Below are positions 25,495 through 32,935 of a stretch of 32,935 nt of DNA, piece by piece; position 1 is the first letter of the stretch; every line of letters begins with the position of its first letter. The position numbers and the translations under genes were made by a program. This DNA is from an uncultured Ruminococcus sp. (GTDB lineage Bacteria; Bacillota; Clostridia; Oscillospirales; Acutalibacteraceae): positions 1 through 32,935 of the forward strand of contig CACYDP010000099.1 of assembly GCA_902773135.1 (NCBI GenBank), in the 5' to 3' direction. A model generated the notes under the pieces. It searched no databases. It had not been told where the DNA came from and saw only the letters and a program-made list of their open reading frames with translations.

Positions 25495-25659
25495 CCGATT
25501 GATTTTGTAATAAAAATATAGCATTAACAAAATGCGAAAGTTGACGTTATAAGGGGTATTTGAAAAATAATGATTGGCACAGATGTTCTTTTATACTTAT
25601 TGCATAGATTCCCTATTCCGATGAATGTTTCCGTTATATAATTATGAGGTGATATGAAA

Positions 25660-25989
25660 ATGAACGAAGATATTATACGAATTGATTCCTACGATTTTGA
25701 CAGCCGTATCGAAACAGGTGTTTCTCTGGTGCTGTTTTATGCAGAGTGGTGCGTACACAGCCGTGGTCTTGAACCGATCATAGAAGAAATAGCAGACAGA
25801 TACTATGACAGTATCAGAGTGTTGGCACTGGATATTGAACAGTCACCCGATGTTGCGGCAAGGTGCGGTATTGATAATACTCCTACGGTTATAGTTTTTA
25901 AGGACGGTAAAGCTGCCGAATATATACGGGGAGCCAATCCGCCGAGTGTCTATGCGGACTGCATTGAAGATATTTTGTCAGAGGCGTAA
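25660..25989 (+). CDS. Thioredoxin-fold protein with a CxxS active site
   Basis: A 109-residue cytoplasmic thioredoxin-like protein. FYAEWCVHSRGLEP replaces the usual WCGPC: Cys31 is kept but the resolving Cys is Ser34. The later NTPTVIVFKDGK contains the cis-Pro of the fold. Monothiol forms of this kind cannot cycle as a normal disulfide reductase and more often form mixed disulfides or act as isomerases or chaperones. The start at 25660 is preferred because GAGGTG (25646-25651) is eight bases before it, against only two bases before the ATG at 25654. No thioredoxin reductase is adjacent. Confidence 0.85.
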   Translation: MNEDIIRIDSYDFDSRIETGVSLVLFYAEWCVHSRGLEPIIEEIADRYYDSIRVLALDIEQSPDVAARCGIDNTPTVIVFKDGKAAEYIRGANPPSVYADCIEDILSEA

Positions 25990-26019
25990 AAAATATACAG
26001 CGTATCATGGCGATTACAG

Positions 26020-26095
26020 AATATGAGGGCTTTGTCCCAACCCCCGACCAAACGCACCCGGCAGGCATTATGGTCCCTGCACCCGCAATTTTCAG
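26020..26095 (+). other. GC-rich intergenic segment of unknown nature
   Basis: Within the 163-bp gap between the thioredoxin-like and GH3 genes, a C-rich stretch (TTTGTCCCAACCCCC through CCTGCACCCGC) contrasts sharply with the AT-rich flanks. It has no convincing reading frame. It may be a degenerate copy of a genome-wide intergenic repeat, but no second copy lies in this window. Confidence 0.35.
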
Positions 26096-26110
26096 AATAT
26101 TTTAAAAATA

Positions 26111-26151
26111 AAAATGTTCGGTGTACTTTATCAGGTACCCGAACATTTTTG
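26111..26151. terminator. Bidirectional terminator
   Basis: A 12-bp perfect stem (26111-26122 with 26140-26151) with A and T runs on its outer ends, between the thioredoxin-like gene on the plus strand and the GH3 gene ending at 26153 on the minus strand. Confidence 0.9.
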
Positions 26152-26152
26152 T

Positions 26153-27391
26153 TTATTGCATTAATTTTGTGGTGTACTTCCAGGCTAATATGCGTGTTAC
26201 CGATTGGTTGATGGTTGTTTCATCAATGATTTTCTTTTCAACAGCGTTTTTTATATCATGGCAGGAAGACTCAATATCACTTGTGAGGATCATATCATTT
26301 CCGGCAAGCACGGCGGCAACAGAAGGGGAATATTCACCGCTGTACTCTTTGACAGCGTCCATATCAAGATCATCAGTGATAATAATTCCTGTGAAATGCA
26401 GACTGCTGCGGAGTATTTGATGAACTTTAGGGGAGAGCGAGGCAGGCTGTGTATTGTCCATACAATTGACAATATTATGGCTGACAAGAATCAGATGTGC
26501 TCCCGCTTGAATCCCCGCCTCAAAAGGCTTGAAATCATTTTTCTGAAATTCCTCCAAACTTCTGTCGTCTACGGCAATGCCTGTATGTGTATCTGCATTG
26601 TCCGCATACCCGGGAAAATGTTTCAGTGTTACCGATACACCGTTTTTCTGACTGATTTCCGTTACATTTTTGACAAACGTACTTGTCCCGTTGGGATCAA
26701 GACCAACAGAGCGGTCGTACATAAAAGCATTTTCATCAAGGGAAATATCACACACGGGGGCAAGGTTGGTGTCAATCAAATATTTTTTCAGAAATTTTGC
26801 TTTTTCTTTGGCATCGGAACAAATCAGTTCCATACCGCCCTTGTTATACAAATCTCTCGGCGATTCAAATTCTTTGCTGCTCAGCTGGGGCTTGCCGCTG
26901 ATTCTTGTTACCGTACCGCCTTCTTCGTCCACCGAAAGTGTCATAGGGATTTCCTGTGAATCAATATATGACTGCATTTCTGACAATACTTCTTCTTTAC
27001 TTTTGTCTGCAAAGTTTTCGCCGAACAATACATATCCGCCGAGATGATATTTCTGAGCGATTTCCGCACCGTTTGTTATCGGACAGCGTGCATAGATCAT
27101 CTGACCGATTTTTTCTTCAAGGTTCATATGCTGCATTTTTTCATAGGCTTTTTCATAATAGGCTGAAAAAATTCCCTTGTCGTTGAATTCTTCGGGCAGA
27201 GTGGTTTTGGTTTCTGATTTGTCTGAAACGTGAGAGGTTTCTTTTGACGGTTCCGATAAAACAGGCTCTGATGATACGTTTGAAGGCAGCGAACTTTCGG
27301 GAGGATTCTCCGACTGTGTTTTACCGCAGCCTGTCAAAGAAAATATCCATATAATCGTCAGCAAAAAACACAGATAATTTTTTAACTTCAT
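26153..27391 (-). CDS. GH3-family lipoprotein, beta-N-acetylhexosaminidase-like
   Basis: A 412-residue lipoprotein: signal peptide with lipobox SLTGC (Cys22), Ser/Pro/Glu-rich linker to about residue 70, then a GH3 TIM-barrel domain. Recognisable sites are LSVDEEGGTVTR, LAPVCDI, KHFPGYADNADTHTG (the KHF motif and the DTH that fits the NagZ acid/base histidine loop), and GIIITDDLDMDAV with the nucleophile Asp. The enzyme would remove N-acetylglucosamine residues, probably from peptidoglycan or host glycans, at the cell surface. The start at 27391 has AAGGAA six bases upstream and begins the signal peptide. It follows the PHP gene by 18 bp in the same operon. Confidence 0.9.
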   Translation of the reverse strand: MKLKNYLCFLLTIIWIFSLTGCGKTQSENPPESSLPSNVSSEPVLSEPSKETSHVSDKSETKTTLPEEFNDKGIFSAYYEKAYEKMQHMNLEEKIGQMIYARCPITNGAEIAQKYHLGGYVLFGENFADKSKEEVLSEMQSYIDSQEIPMTLSVDEEGGTVTRISGKPQLSSKEFESPRDLYNKGGMELICSDAKEKAKFLKKYLIDTNLAPVCDISLDENAFMYDRSVGLDPNGTSTFVKNVTEISQKNGVSVTLKHFPGYADNADTHTGIAVDDRSLEEFQKNDFKPFEAGIQAGAHLILVSHNIVNCMDNTQPASLSPKVHQILRSSLHFTGIIITDDLDMDAVKEYSGEYSPSVAAVLAGNDMILTSDIESSCHDIKNAVEKKIIDETTINQSVTRILAWKYTTKLMQ

Positions 27392-27409
27392 TGCAGTTTC
27401 CTTTCTCAC

Positions 27410-28186
27410 TTAAAATATATTTTCAATGACGTTCAAACCCATTTGAACAGCGGTTTGTACGGCTTTACGCATATATTCATCGTGGATCTGCTCGGGACAG
27501 TGGCAGTCTGAACCGACCAGAACTCGGATGTTTGTCTGTTTGACCATATCCCAGAATTTCTTGTGCGGATAGGGGTATCGAATACCGTCAGAATAAGCAC
27601 GAAGGTTTCTTCTGATGCCATTAGCGTTATATTCCAGTACCGCATTATGCTTTTCGGCACAGTCAATAATCAATTCGCTTGCTTTATCACAGCAGTCGTC
27701 CCATTCAAATGTATTGATAAACATTACGTCAGGGTGAGCTACAAAAGCAAAAAAGCCCGTTTCAATTGCCCGACAGATTGCATTGGCATAATCAATGTAG
27801 TCTGTCGTTGACTGTGCAAAAAATATATTATGAAATTCACCGTCCGGGGTGGTATAAGTATGTTCCCCGAGAGCAAGATAATCCAGACCGTGCTGCTCCG
27901 TTAGTGACCGATAATACTCCGTATACTGAGGGTGATATTCAATTTCAAGACCTTTATAGAGCAGAATCTCATCTTTATGTTTTTCCTGAGATTCATTGAT
28001 GGCATTAATATAATTCCCTAATTCGCTGTAATCCATACGAAGTCCGTAATCTTTATCGGGAAACGGTCCGTGGTCGGAAAATCCGAGAATCGCAGCTCCT
28101 TGTCTGACGGCTTCGGCGGTATAGTCTTCTTCCGTACCGGAAGCGTGTTTGCATCTGTATGTATGGGTGTGAAAATTCGTTATCAT
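27410..28186 (-). CDS. PHP-domain phosphoesterase, histidinol-phosphatase-like
   Basis: A 258-residue cytoplasmic metal-dependent phosphoesterase of the PHP superfamily. Metal ligands appear in the expected order: HTHT near residue 6, FSDHGP near 36, GLEIEY near 80, LGEHT, AHPD near 150, and GSDCH near 228. Its length and motifs fit the HisK-type histidinol-phosphatase group, though no histidine biosynthesis gene is near, so the substrate may be another phosphomonoester. A GAGGT site precedes the ATG. It forms a two-gene unit with the GH3 lipoprotein. Confidence 0.9.
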   Translation of the reverse strand: MITNFHTHTYRCKHASGTEEDYTAEAVRQGAAILGFSDHGPFPDKDYGLRMDYSELGNYINAINESQEKHKDEILLYKGLEIEYHPQYTEYYRSLTEQHGLDYLALGEHTYTTPDGEFHNIFFAQSTTDYIDYANAICRAIETGFFAFVAHPDVMFINTFEWDDCCDKASELIIDCAEKHNAVLEYNANGIRRNLRAYSDGIRYPYPHKKFWDMVKQTNIRVLVGSDCHCPEQIHDEYMRKAVQTAVQMGLNVIENIF

Positions 28187-28216
28187 CGTTTTACCTCTTT
28201 TCGCAGAAATGAACGG

Positions 28217-28272
28217 TAAGAGCCTGTTTTATATCTGTACCGTGCGGTGCGAAGATTTGAAGCAGACTCTGA
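28217..28272 (+). repeat. Dispersed palindromic repeat, copy 2
   Basis: Starts TAAGAGCCTGTTTT and ends GAAGCAGACTCTGAA, with the core GTGCGGTGC; in inverted orientation it matches 8123-8177. Its ends are imperfect inverted repeats. It lies in the gap of about 190 bp between the PHP gene and the XRE gene, where no gene is seen. Confidence 0.65.
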
Positions 28273-28314
28273 AAATATTGTATCATTGAATCATTTTAAT
28301 GTCAATTTTTGCAG

Positions 28315-28367
28315 CAGACCTGTTCGATGAATCCCGAAATCAAGTTTTTGGTTATCGAACAGGTCTG
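28315..28367. repeat. Inverted repeat downstream of the XRE gene
   Basis: A perfect 14-bp inverted repeat (28315-28328 with 28354-28367) around a 25-nt loop, a few bases after the XRE stop. No proper T run follows on either strand, so it is a poor terminator; it could be a weak one, or a protein-binding or RNA-stabilising site. An ATATCATA short tandem repeat lies beside it (28373-28394). Confidence 0.55.
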
Positions 28368-28380
28368 TTATATCATAATA

Positions 28381-28653
28381 TCATAATATCATTTTGAGGT
28401 CTTCAAGGTCTTTTTGTATTGATTCTATTTTTTTCTTTATATCACACTTTTTATCAAAATTATTGTCTGTTCTTCCGACAAGGTAGTCAATTGTTACTTC
28501 AAAAAAATCCGCTAATTTGATCAGGGCATAGCTGTCGGGATTGGTTTTTCCTGTTTCGTAATTTGATAAAGTTTTTTGGTCGATTCCTGTTGCATTTGCT
28601 ACATCTATCTGGCGTAAGTCCCGGTCTTCTCTAAGGCTGCGTATTCTATTCAT
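28381..28653 (-). CDS. XRE-family transcriptional regulator
   Basis: A 90-residue DNA-binding protein. The helix-turn-helix lies at about residues 10-38 (RQIDVANATGIDQKTLSNYETGK), followed by the typical IKLADFFEVTIDYLVGRTD end of the Cro/CI-type domain. Residues about 67-88 form a short Lys/Glu-rich coiled coil that probably dimerises it. No inducer or protease domain is present. An AAAGGAGG site precedes the ATG. It is divergent from the surface-protein pair and shares a 132-bp promoter region with two palindromes, so it probably regulates itself and that pair. Confidence 0.92.
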   Translation of the reverse strand: MNRIRSLREDRDLRQIDVANATGIDQKTLSNYETGKTNPDSYALIKLADFFEVTIDYLVGRTDNNFDKKCDIKKKIESIQKDLEDLKMIL

Positions 28654-28684
28654 ACTAAAAAACCTCCTTTTATATTTGGATTTT

Positions 28685-28714
28685 ACTATATTATTACTAA
28701 AAATTGCTTGACAA
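28685..28714 (-). promoter_or_regulatory. Candidate promoter of the XRE gene
   Basis: On the minus strand TTGTCA (28709-28714), an 18-nt spacer and TATAGT (28685-28690). Its -35 overlaps the -35 of the opposite promoter by five bases. Confidence 0.4.
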
Positions 28715-28735
28715 AGTAAATATTTACTGTATAAT
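28708..28735 (+). promoter_or_regulatory. Strong promoter of the surface-protein pair
   Basis: Consensus TTGACA (28708-28713), a 16-nt spacer and consensus TATAAT (28730-28735). The spacer contains the palindrome AGTAAATATTTACT. Confidence 0.85.
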
Positions 28736-28759
28736 AAAGTATATACTAATATTTTAGTA
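28715..28759. promoter_or_regulatory. Two candidate operator palindromes
   Basis: AGTAAATATTTACT (28715-28728) is a perfect 14-bp palindrome filling the promoter spacer. TACTAATATTTTAGTA (28744-28759) has six-base arms and lies just past the predicted transcription start. A protein bound at either site would block the plus promoter; the first lies directly upstream of the XRE promoter's -35. The neighbouring XRE protein is the obvious candidate. Confidence 0.55.
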
Positions 28760-28785
28760 CAAGCTTATTATTAGGAGGAATTAAA

Positions 28786-30135
28786 GTGAGTAAACAAAAA
28801 TCAAAAATAATTTCAATCCTGCTGTTAGCATCAATGGCTGTATCAATGTTGTCGGGCTGTGCGGGAAGCGTCACCGGTAATTCGGAACAACCTCAGACCA
28901 ACTCGGCCAGCAGTCTTACATCAGACAGCGGTTCATCAGAAGAAAATTCAACAGTTGAAAATTCAGCTGAAAGCAGTACAGATGAATTCCTTGATGAAGG
29001 CTCGTTGGTACAATCCAAAAAATCAAGTGACGAATTTGAATATGATGTTTATACCAATCATATTGCAATTACAAAGTATACAGGCAAAAGTTTAAAAGTC
29101 AAAATTCCGGAGGAAATTGATGGCTTATCGGTGACAGAATTATATTCCAGAGAGGACAGTCAAGGAATAGTAAGCAGTTCAGTTACATCTGTGGAACTGC
29201 CTGATACGATTTTGTGGATAGGGAAAAATGCTTTTTATAAAAGTCAAGCAAAGAGTATTAATATTCCTGATTCTGTCAGATTAATAGGAAAACGGGCGTT
29301 TACGGATTGTAAAAATTTAGAGGGAATTAAATTGCCAAGTAAGCTGACCACCATTGGCGAATATGCATTTTGTAATTGTTCAGCTGAAAATGCATTTGAT
29401 GAAAAACTGATTATACCGGATGGCGTAACAGAAATACCAGAAGGAGCGTTTAAAGCAACCTTTGATAGTCTGACACCAAATTTTAAAGAATTGGTCATTC
29501 CTGATTCGGTAACTTTAATACAAGATAGATCTTTTGAAAATTGTAAGTATTTAGAAACTATCACTTTTGGAAAAGGTGTTACAGAAATAGGGGCAGATGT
29601 ATTTAAATCTTGTGAATCATTAAAAAGTTTAACAATTCCGGAAAATATAAAGAAGATTAATGAGCAAGCATTTTTTGGTTGTGGATTGGAATCTTTTACA
29701 CTTCCGGAAGGAATAGAATTGACAGACGGTATATTTGCTAGCAATAAAAACCTTGAAAAAGCAGTCATTCCTAAAGGTGTTACTTATTTTGAATCAAAAT
29801 GGGCAGATTCCCCCGGTCGCTTCTTATTTAGTGGTTGTAAAAATCTGAAGTCTGTCGAAATTAAATCAGAGGAAGTTCCAACAGATATTTTCGAAAAAGA
29901 TAGTAAATTACGAGAGGTTAAATTATCAAATGATGTAATCAAAATAAATCGCAATGCTTTTGGGATTGAAAGATCTTACGGAGATACTACCGAACTTTCA
30001 TTACATATACCGGAGAGTGTAGAGGTGATAGAAGACATCGGTGCTCCAAAAGATGTTACTGTAATCTATGGCAAAAAAGGTTCTGAAGCAGAAAAATATG
30101 CCCAAAAAAATGAATATAAATTTGTCCAAGAATAA
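28786..30135 (+). CDS. BspA-like leucine-rich-repeat lipoprotein
   Basis: A 449-residue lipoprotein with GTG start. Signal peptide with lipobox MLSGC (Cys25), a Ser/Glu-rich linker to about residue 85, then about ten LRR_5 (BspA-type) repeats, recognisable as F..C..L..I..P..V..I...AF (for example AFTDCKNLEGIKLPSKLTTIG). The array ends at about residue 420 with VIYGKKGSEAEKYAQKN, the typical closing segment of this family. Such proteins bind host or bacterial surface ligands. A strong AGGAGG (28773-28778) precedes GTG. It is co-transcribed with the next gene 31 bp downstream. Confidence 0.93.
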   Translation: MSKQKSKIISILLLASMAVSMLSGCAGSVTGNSEQPQTNSASSLTSDSGSSEENSTVENSAESSTDEFLDEGSLVQSKKSSDEFEYDVYTNHIAITKYTGKSLKVKIPEEIDGLSVTELYSREDSQGIVSSSVTSVELPDTILWIGKNAFYKSQAKSINIPDSVRLIGKRAFTDCKNLEGIKLPSKLTTIGEYAFCNCSAENAFDEKLIIPDGVTEIPEGAFKATFDSLTPNFKELVIPDSVTLIQDRSFENCKYLETITFGKGVTEIGADVFKSCESLKSLTIPENIKKINEQAFFGCGLESFTLPEGIELTDGIFASNKNLEKAVIPKGVTYFESKWADSPGRFLFSGCKNLKSVEIKSEEVPTDIFEKDSKLREVKLSNDVIKINRNAFGIERSYGDTTELSLHIPESVEVIEDIGAPKDVTVIYGKKGSEAEKYAQKNEYKFVQE

Positions 30136-30166
30136 AATTTGATGATATTTCAGGAGGTTTTTAATA

Positions 30167-32935
30167 ATGAAAAGAAGAAAAATGGCTAAGAGGGTATTAA
30201 GTATCAGTCTTGCTGCTTTAATGCTCGGTGCTTATGCTGGCACGGCACTGCCGCAGTACACGGGTACGGAAATAACAGCGAATGCGGCTTTTATTGCGGG
30301 AACAGGATGGGTGAACGATTGTGAACCTTATCAATGGTCTTCAAGCAAATGTTATAGTAAATACCAAATGGATGATGATAAATCATTTAAAATTGCCGGA
30401 AATGAGTATAGTGAAGGTTATTTTATAGAACGATGGTATGGAGATGAAACGCCCACAATAGCATTTAATACTGATGGAAAATTTGATAGTTTTTCATTTG
30501 ATTTTGCAAAATTAGATGATACACCTTCAATCGCTAATGCCACCATAAATGTATATTATGATGGAGTGTTATCTGATAAGATCGAGTATGATTCTTCTTT
30601 ATTGCCACAACATATCAATTTAAAGATAGCTGGAGTAAAACAGTTAAAGTTTGCAATATCAGTACACATATCAGGAGGATATAGCGTTCAATATGCCATT
30701 TTTAATGGTGTATGGAATAAAAATGGTACAAGTGGTCAGAAAGTAGGAGAATCCGTATGGTTAAAAAAATGTCAGCCATATGAAACAGGTAAGTCTGAAT
30801 TTTATATAAAAGAAGAAGACCGTTATGTGTATATGGGAGGTAAAGCATTTACTGATGCGATAAGGTTTAATCCTGACTATACAAACGGACGAGCATATGC
30901 TTCATTTAACCTTGATGGAAGATATGATAATTTCGAGTTTACACTGGGGCACGTGGATAATACAACTATTACTGATACAGAATTAAGTGTTATTATAGAT
31001 GGAGAAATAGTTGAAAAAATACCCGTACAAGGATGGTCATTACCTCAAAAATATAAAATAGCACTTAATAAAGCGAAACAATTGACAATAGAGGAAAAAT
31101 ATACATATATTTCATTTGTTACTACCAGTCGTTCAATAGCAGTTGCCGAAGCAAATTTTACTAAAAATGAATCGGTTGATATTTCTGATTGTGATGTAAC
31201 TTTAGATTCTGATACATTTATATATGACGGTTCGGCGATTGAACCTAAAATTATCGTAACAGATGGAATATATACACTTGCAAAAGATATAGATTATACG
31301 ATTTCATATAAAAATAATATTGATGCAGGAACAGCAAAAGCCGTTATAAAAGGTAAAGGTGATTATAAAGGAACAATCGAAAAAACATTTACGGTCAATC
31401 AATGTTCCCTCAAATCTGCTGTTGTATCCAATATTGAGGAGCAAACTTACACAGGCAGTGCATTAAAGCCGAATATAACGGTAAAATGCGGAGATAAAAA
31501 ATTGGTCAAAAATACCGATTATACCGTTACATATAAAAATAATACCGAACCGGGTGAAGCGAGTGTGGTTATTAAAGGCAAAAATAACTATTCCGGTTCT
31601 GTAACCAAAAAATTTAAAATATTTGCCGATAATCCCACCGATATATCTTTGAACAAGGTTAACATGAAAACAACAGTAGGAGATACATTTACCCTCACTG
31701 CAACACTTTCTCCGAGCAATACAAAATATATAAGAAATGCAAAAATCACTTGGACTACATCAAATTCAAAAGTTGCTGTTGTATCTAACGGAAAGGTTAC
31801 CATAAAAGGCGGAGGTACAGCTGTCATAACTGCCAAAACAAGCGGCGGCAAAACAGCTACTTGCAGCATAACTGCAAATCAGCCTGTAACAAGCGTGAAA
31901 CTTTCTAAAACATCACTTAGTCTGGAAAAAGGTAAAACGCAAACAATTACAGCAACCATTACACCATCTGATGCATCTGATAAAACAGTAACGTGGAGTA
32001 CTTCGAACAGTAAAGTAGCGACAGTATCAAACGGAAAGATTACCGCTGTAAGCAACGGTACAGCGACGATTACTGCAAAAACTTCAAACGGAAAAACAGC
32101 GTCCTGTAAAGTTATCGTTACAACCCCCGTGTCGAGTGTGAAACTTTCCAAGACATCACTTACTTTAGTAAAGGGCACAAGTGAAACGATTACAGCGACA
32201 ATTACTCCTTCTAACGCTTCCGACAAGACGGTAACGTGGACTACCTCCAACAGCAAGGTAGCAACTGTATCGAACGGCAAAATAACAGCAAAAAGCGATG
32301 GTACAGCCACCATTACCGTGAAAACAAGCAATGGTAAAACAGCGTCTTGCGAAGTAACTGTTAAAACCCCCACCGCTCCCAAAGACAATGGCTCTAAACT
32401 TGTTGATAATGCAGGTGTCGGCGGCGGAAGTGTGTCCACGTGGGTCAATTGGAACAACATCGTCGCCAAAGCCAACTTCAAGGGTGAGGGCGGCTGGAAG
32501 TATAAATACTCCTACAAAAACGATAAAGACAATAAATGGATTGATATGACAGGCTACGTGACAAACAGCAGTTACAGACTGCCGAAATTCACTAAAGCAG
32601 GCAACTATACGATCCGAATTGCCGCAACGGATAAATACGGACAGTATGTATCAAAATATACTTTCCTGACAGTTAAGCAAAATACCAACGCTGCATTGAA
32701 AAACAGTGCTTCTAAGCTGAGTTCCACCAATGTATCAAAAGGACAGACCATTACAGCAAGTGCAAAATTCACAGGCGGTGTTATTCCTTACCGATACAAG
32801 TATGCGTACAAAAAGGACGGCGGAGCGTGGGTGGAAATCAAACAGCCCAAACACGATAATGCCATCTATTCGACAGATGATAACTTCAGCTTTAAACTTC
32901 CCTCACAGTCCGGCAGATATACCGTTAAAATCGTA
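30167..32935 (+). CDS. Large surface protein with NPCBM-like, MBG-like and Big_2 domains, partial at 3' end
   Basis: Open from the ATG at 30167 to the end of the window (923 codons, no stop). A CAGGAGG site (30151-30157) precedes it. After a signal peptide (about residues 1-42, ending near ANAAF) come two related carbohydrate-binding-like domains (about 43-190 and 190-340), with the NPCBM-type pattern of a phi-x-LDGKYD segment and a closing I.L.I.G..QLKF. Then come two beta domains of the kind with TDYTVTYKNN and ..VVIKGKGNY.G (about 343-485, MBG/YDG-like), then three Big_2 Ig domains (about 488-735), then at least two Ig-like repeats with KYKYSYKND and RYKYAYKKD. It probably reaches out from the surface and is released or anchored by its unseen C-terminus. 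Confidence 0.9.
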   Translation, partial: MKRRKMAKRVLSISLAALMLGAYAGTALPQYTGTEITANAAFIAGTGWVNDCEPYQWSSSKCYSKYQMDDDKSFKIAGNEYSEGYFIERWYGDETPTIAFNTDGKFDSFSFDFAKLDDTPSIANATINVYYDGVLSDKIEYDSSLLPQHINLKIAGVKQLKFAISVHISGGYSVQYAIFNGVWNKNGTSGQKVGESVWLKKCQPYETGKSEFYIKEEDRYVYMGGKAFTDAIRFNPDYTNGRAYASFNLDGRYDNFEFTLGHVDNTTITDTELSVIIDGEIVEKIPVQGWSLPQKYKIALNKAKQLTIEEKYTYISFVTTSRSIAVAEANFTKNESVDISDCDVTLDSDTFIYDGSAIEPKIIVTDGIYTLAKDIDYTISYKNNIDAGTAKAVIKGKGDYKGTIEKTFTVNQCSLKSAVVSNIEEQTYTGSALKPNITVKCGDKKLVKNTDYTVTYKNNTEPGEASVVIKGKNNYSGSVTKKFKIFADNPTDISLNKVNMKTTVGDTFTLTATLSPSNTKYIRNAKITWTTSNSKVAVVSNGKVTIKGGGTAVITAKTSGGKTATCSITANQPVTSVKLSKTSLSLEKGKTQTITATITPSDASDKTVTWSTSNSKVATVSNGKITAVSNGTATITAKTSNGKTASCKVIVTTPVSSVKLSKTSLTLVKGTSETITATITPSNASDKTVTWTTSNSKVATVSNGKITAKSDGTATITVKTSNGKTASCEVTVKTPTAPKDNGSKLVDNAGVGGGSVSTWVNWNNIVAKANFKGEGGWKYKYSYKNDKDNKWIDMTGYVTNSSYRLPKFTKAGNYTIRIAATDKYGQYVSKYTFLTVKQNTNAALKNSASKLSSTNVSKGQTITASAKFTGGVIPYRYKYAYKKDGGAWVEIKQPKHDNAIYSTDDNFSFKLPSQSGRYTVKIV
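31628..32368 (+). repeat. Three tandem Big_2 domain repeats
   Basis: Units start near 31628, 31883 and 32126, about 243-255 bp each. The second and third are closely similar at DNA level (for example SKVATVSNGKITA and SNGKTAS encoded by near-identical sequence), implying a fairly recent duplication. Confidence 0.85.

Noticed and set aside
26204-26959. 251-codon plus-strand frame opposite the GH3 lipoprotein gene
   Set aside because: It mirrors a gene with intact GH3 catalytic motifs and has no recognisable domain or ribosome site.
31588-32481. Minus-strand Val/Leu-rich frames opposite the Big_2 repeats
   Set aside because: They arise from the antisense of Thr/Lys-rich Ig repeats; the plus frame is open through the window with a signal peptide and ribosome site.

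Overview
The window looks like chromosome from a low-GC, Gram-positive anaerobe of the Clostridia, most likely a Ruminococcus-like gut member of the Oscillospiraceae. The reasons are strong AGGAGG-type ribosome sites, a DUF4364 protein, a BspA-type leucine-rich lipoprotein beside NPCBM/Big_2 surface proteins, a cohesin-like secreted protein, and many Ser-rich lipoproteins. This is inferred from gene content; no database search was made.

Layout. 1-252 (minus) is the 5'-truncated, probably decayed, end of a GH25 lysozyme. 632-1936 is enolase, closed by a strong terminator. 2026-2862 is a small secreted, membrane-anchored protein with a cohesin-like domain. 2907-4390 (minus) is a lipoprotein plus nitroreductase operon. 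4587-6955 carries a divergent enzyme-I-like PEP phosphotransferase and a HAD hydrolase. 7017-7984 (minus) is a DUF4364 gene starting at TTG with an unknown partner overlapping it by 4 bp.

8305-23890 is the centrepiece, seven co-directional genes in one apparent operon. In order they are a CpaE/MinD-like protein with a degenerate P-loop; an FHA protein with a 36-bp tandem repeat and a Q/N/Y-rich linker; a PP2C phosphatase; a transmembrane Ser/Thr kinase without PASTA domains; a single-pass protein whose tail repeats a T-x-V-L motif five times; a four-helix membrane protein; and a 2906-residue secreted, membrane-anchored protein built from a three-module super-repeat of about 347 residues. Kinase, phosphatase, phosphothreonine reader (FHA) and a candidate phospho-substrate lie together with a giant surface protein. 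My inference is a phosphorylation-controlled envelope system that assembles or senses through the giant protein.

23959-28653 is ordinary chromosome: an S1-domain RNA-binding protein, a small membrane protein, a thioredoxin-like protein with a CxxS active site, a GH3 lipoprotein, a PHP phosphoesterase and an XRE regulator. 28654-28785 is a compact divergent promoter region with two palindromes, between the XRE gene and a surface-protein pair: a BspA-like lipoprotein, then a large NPCBM/MBG-like/Big_2 protein that runs off the window. Two copies of a dispersed palindromic repeat of about 55 bp lie at 8123-8177 and 28217-28272. No tRNA, rRNA, CRISPR array or insertion sequence was seen.
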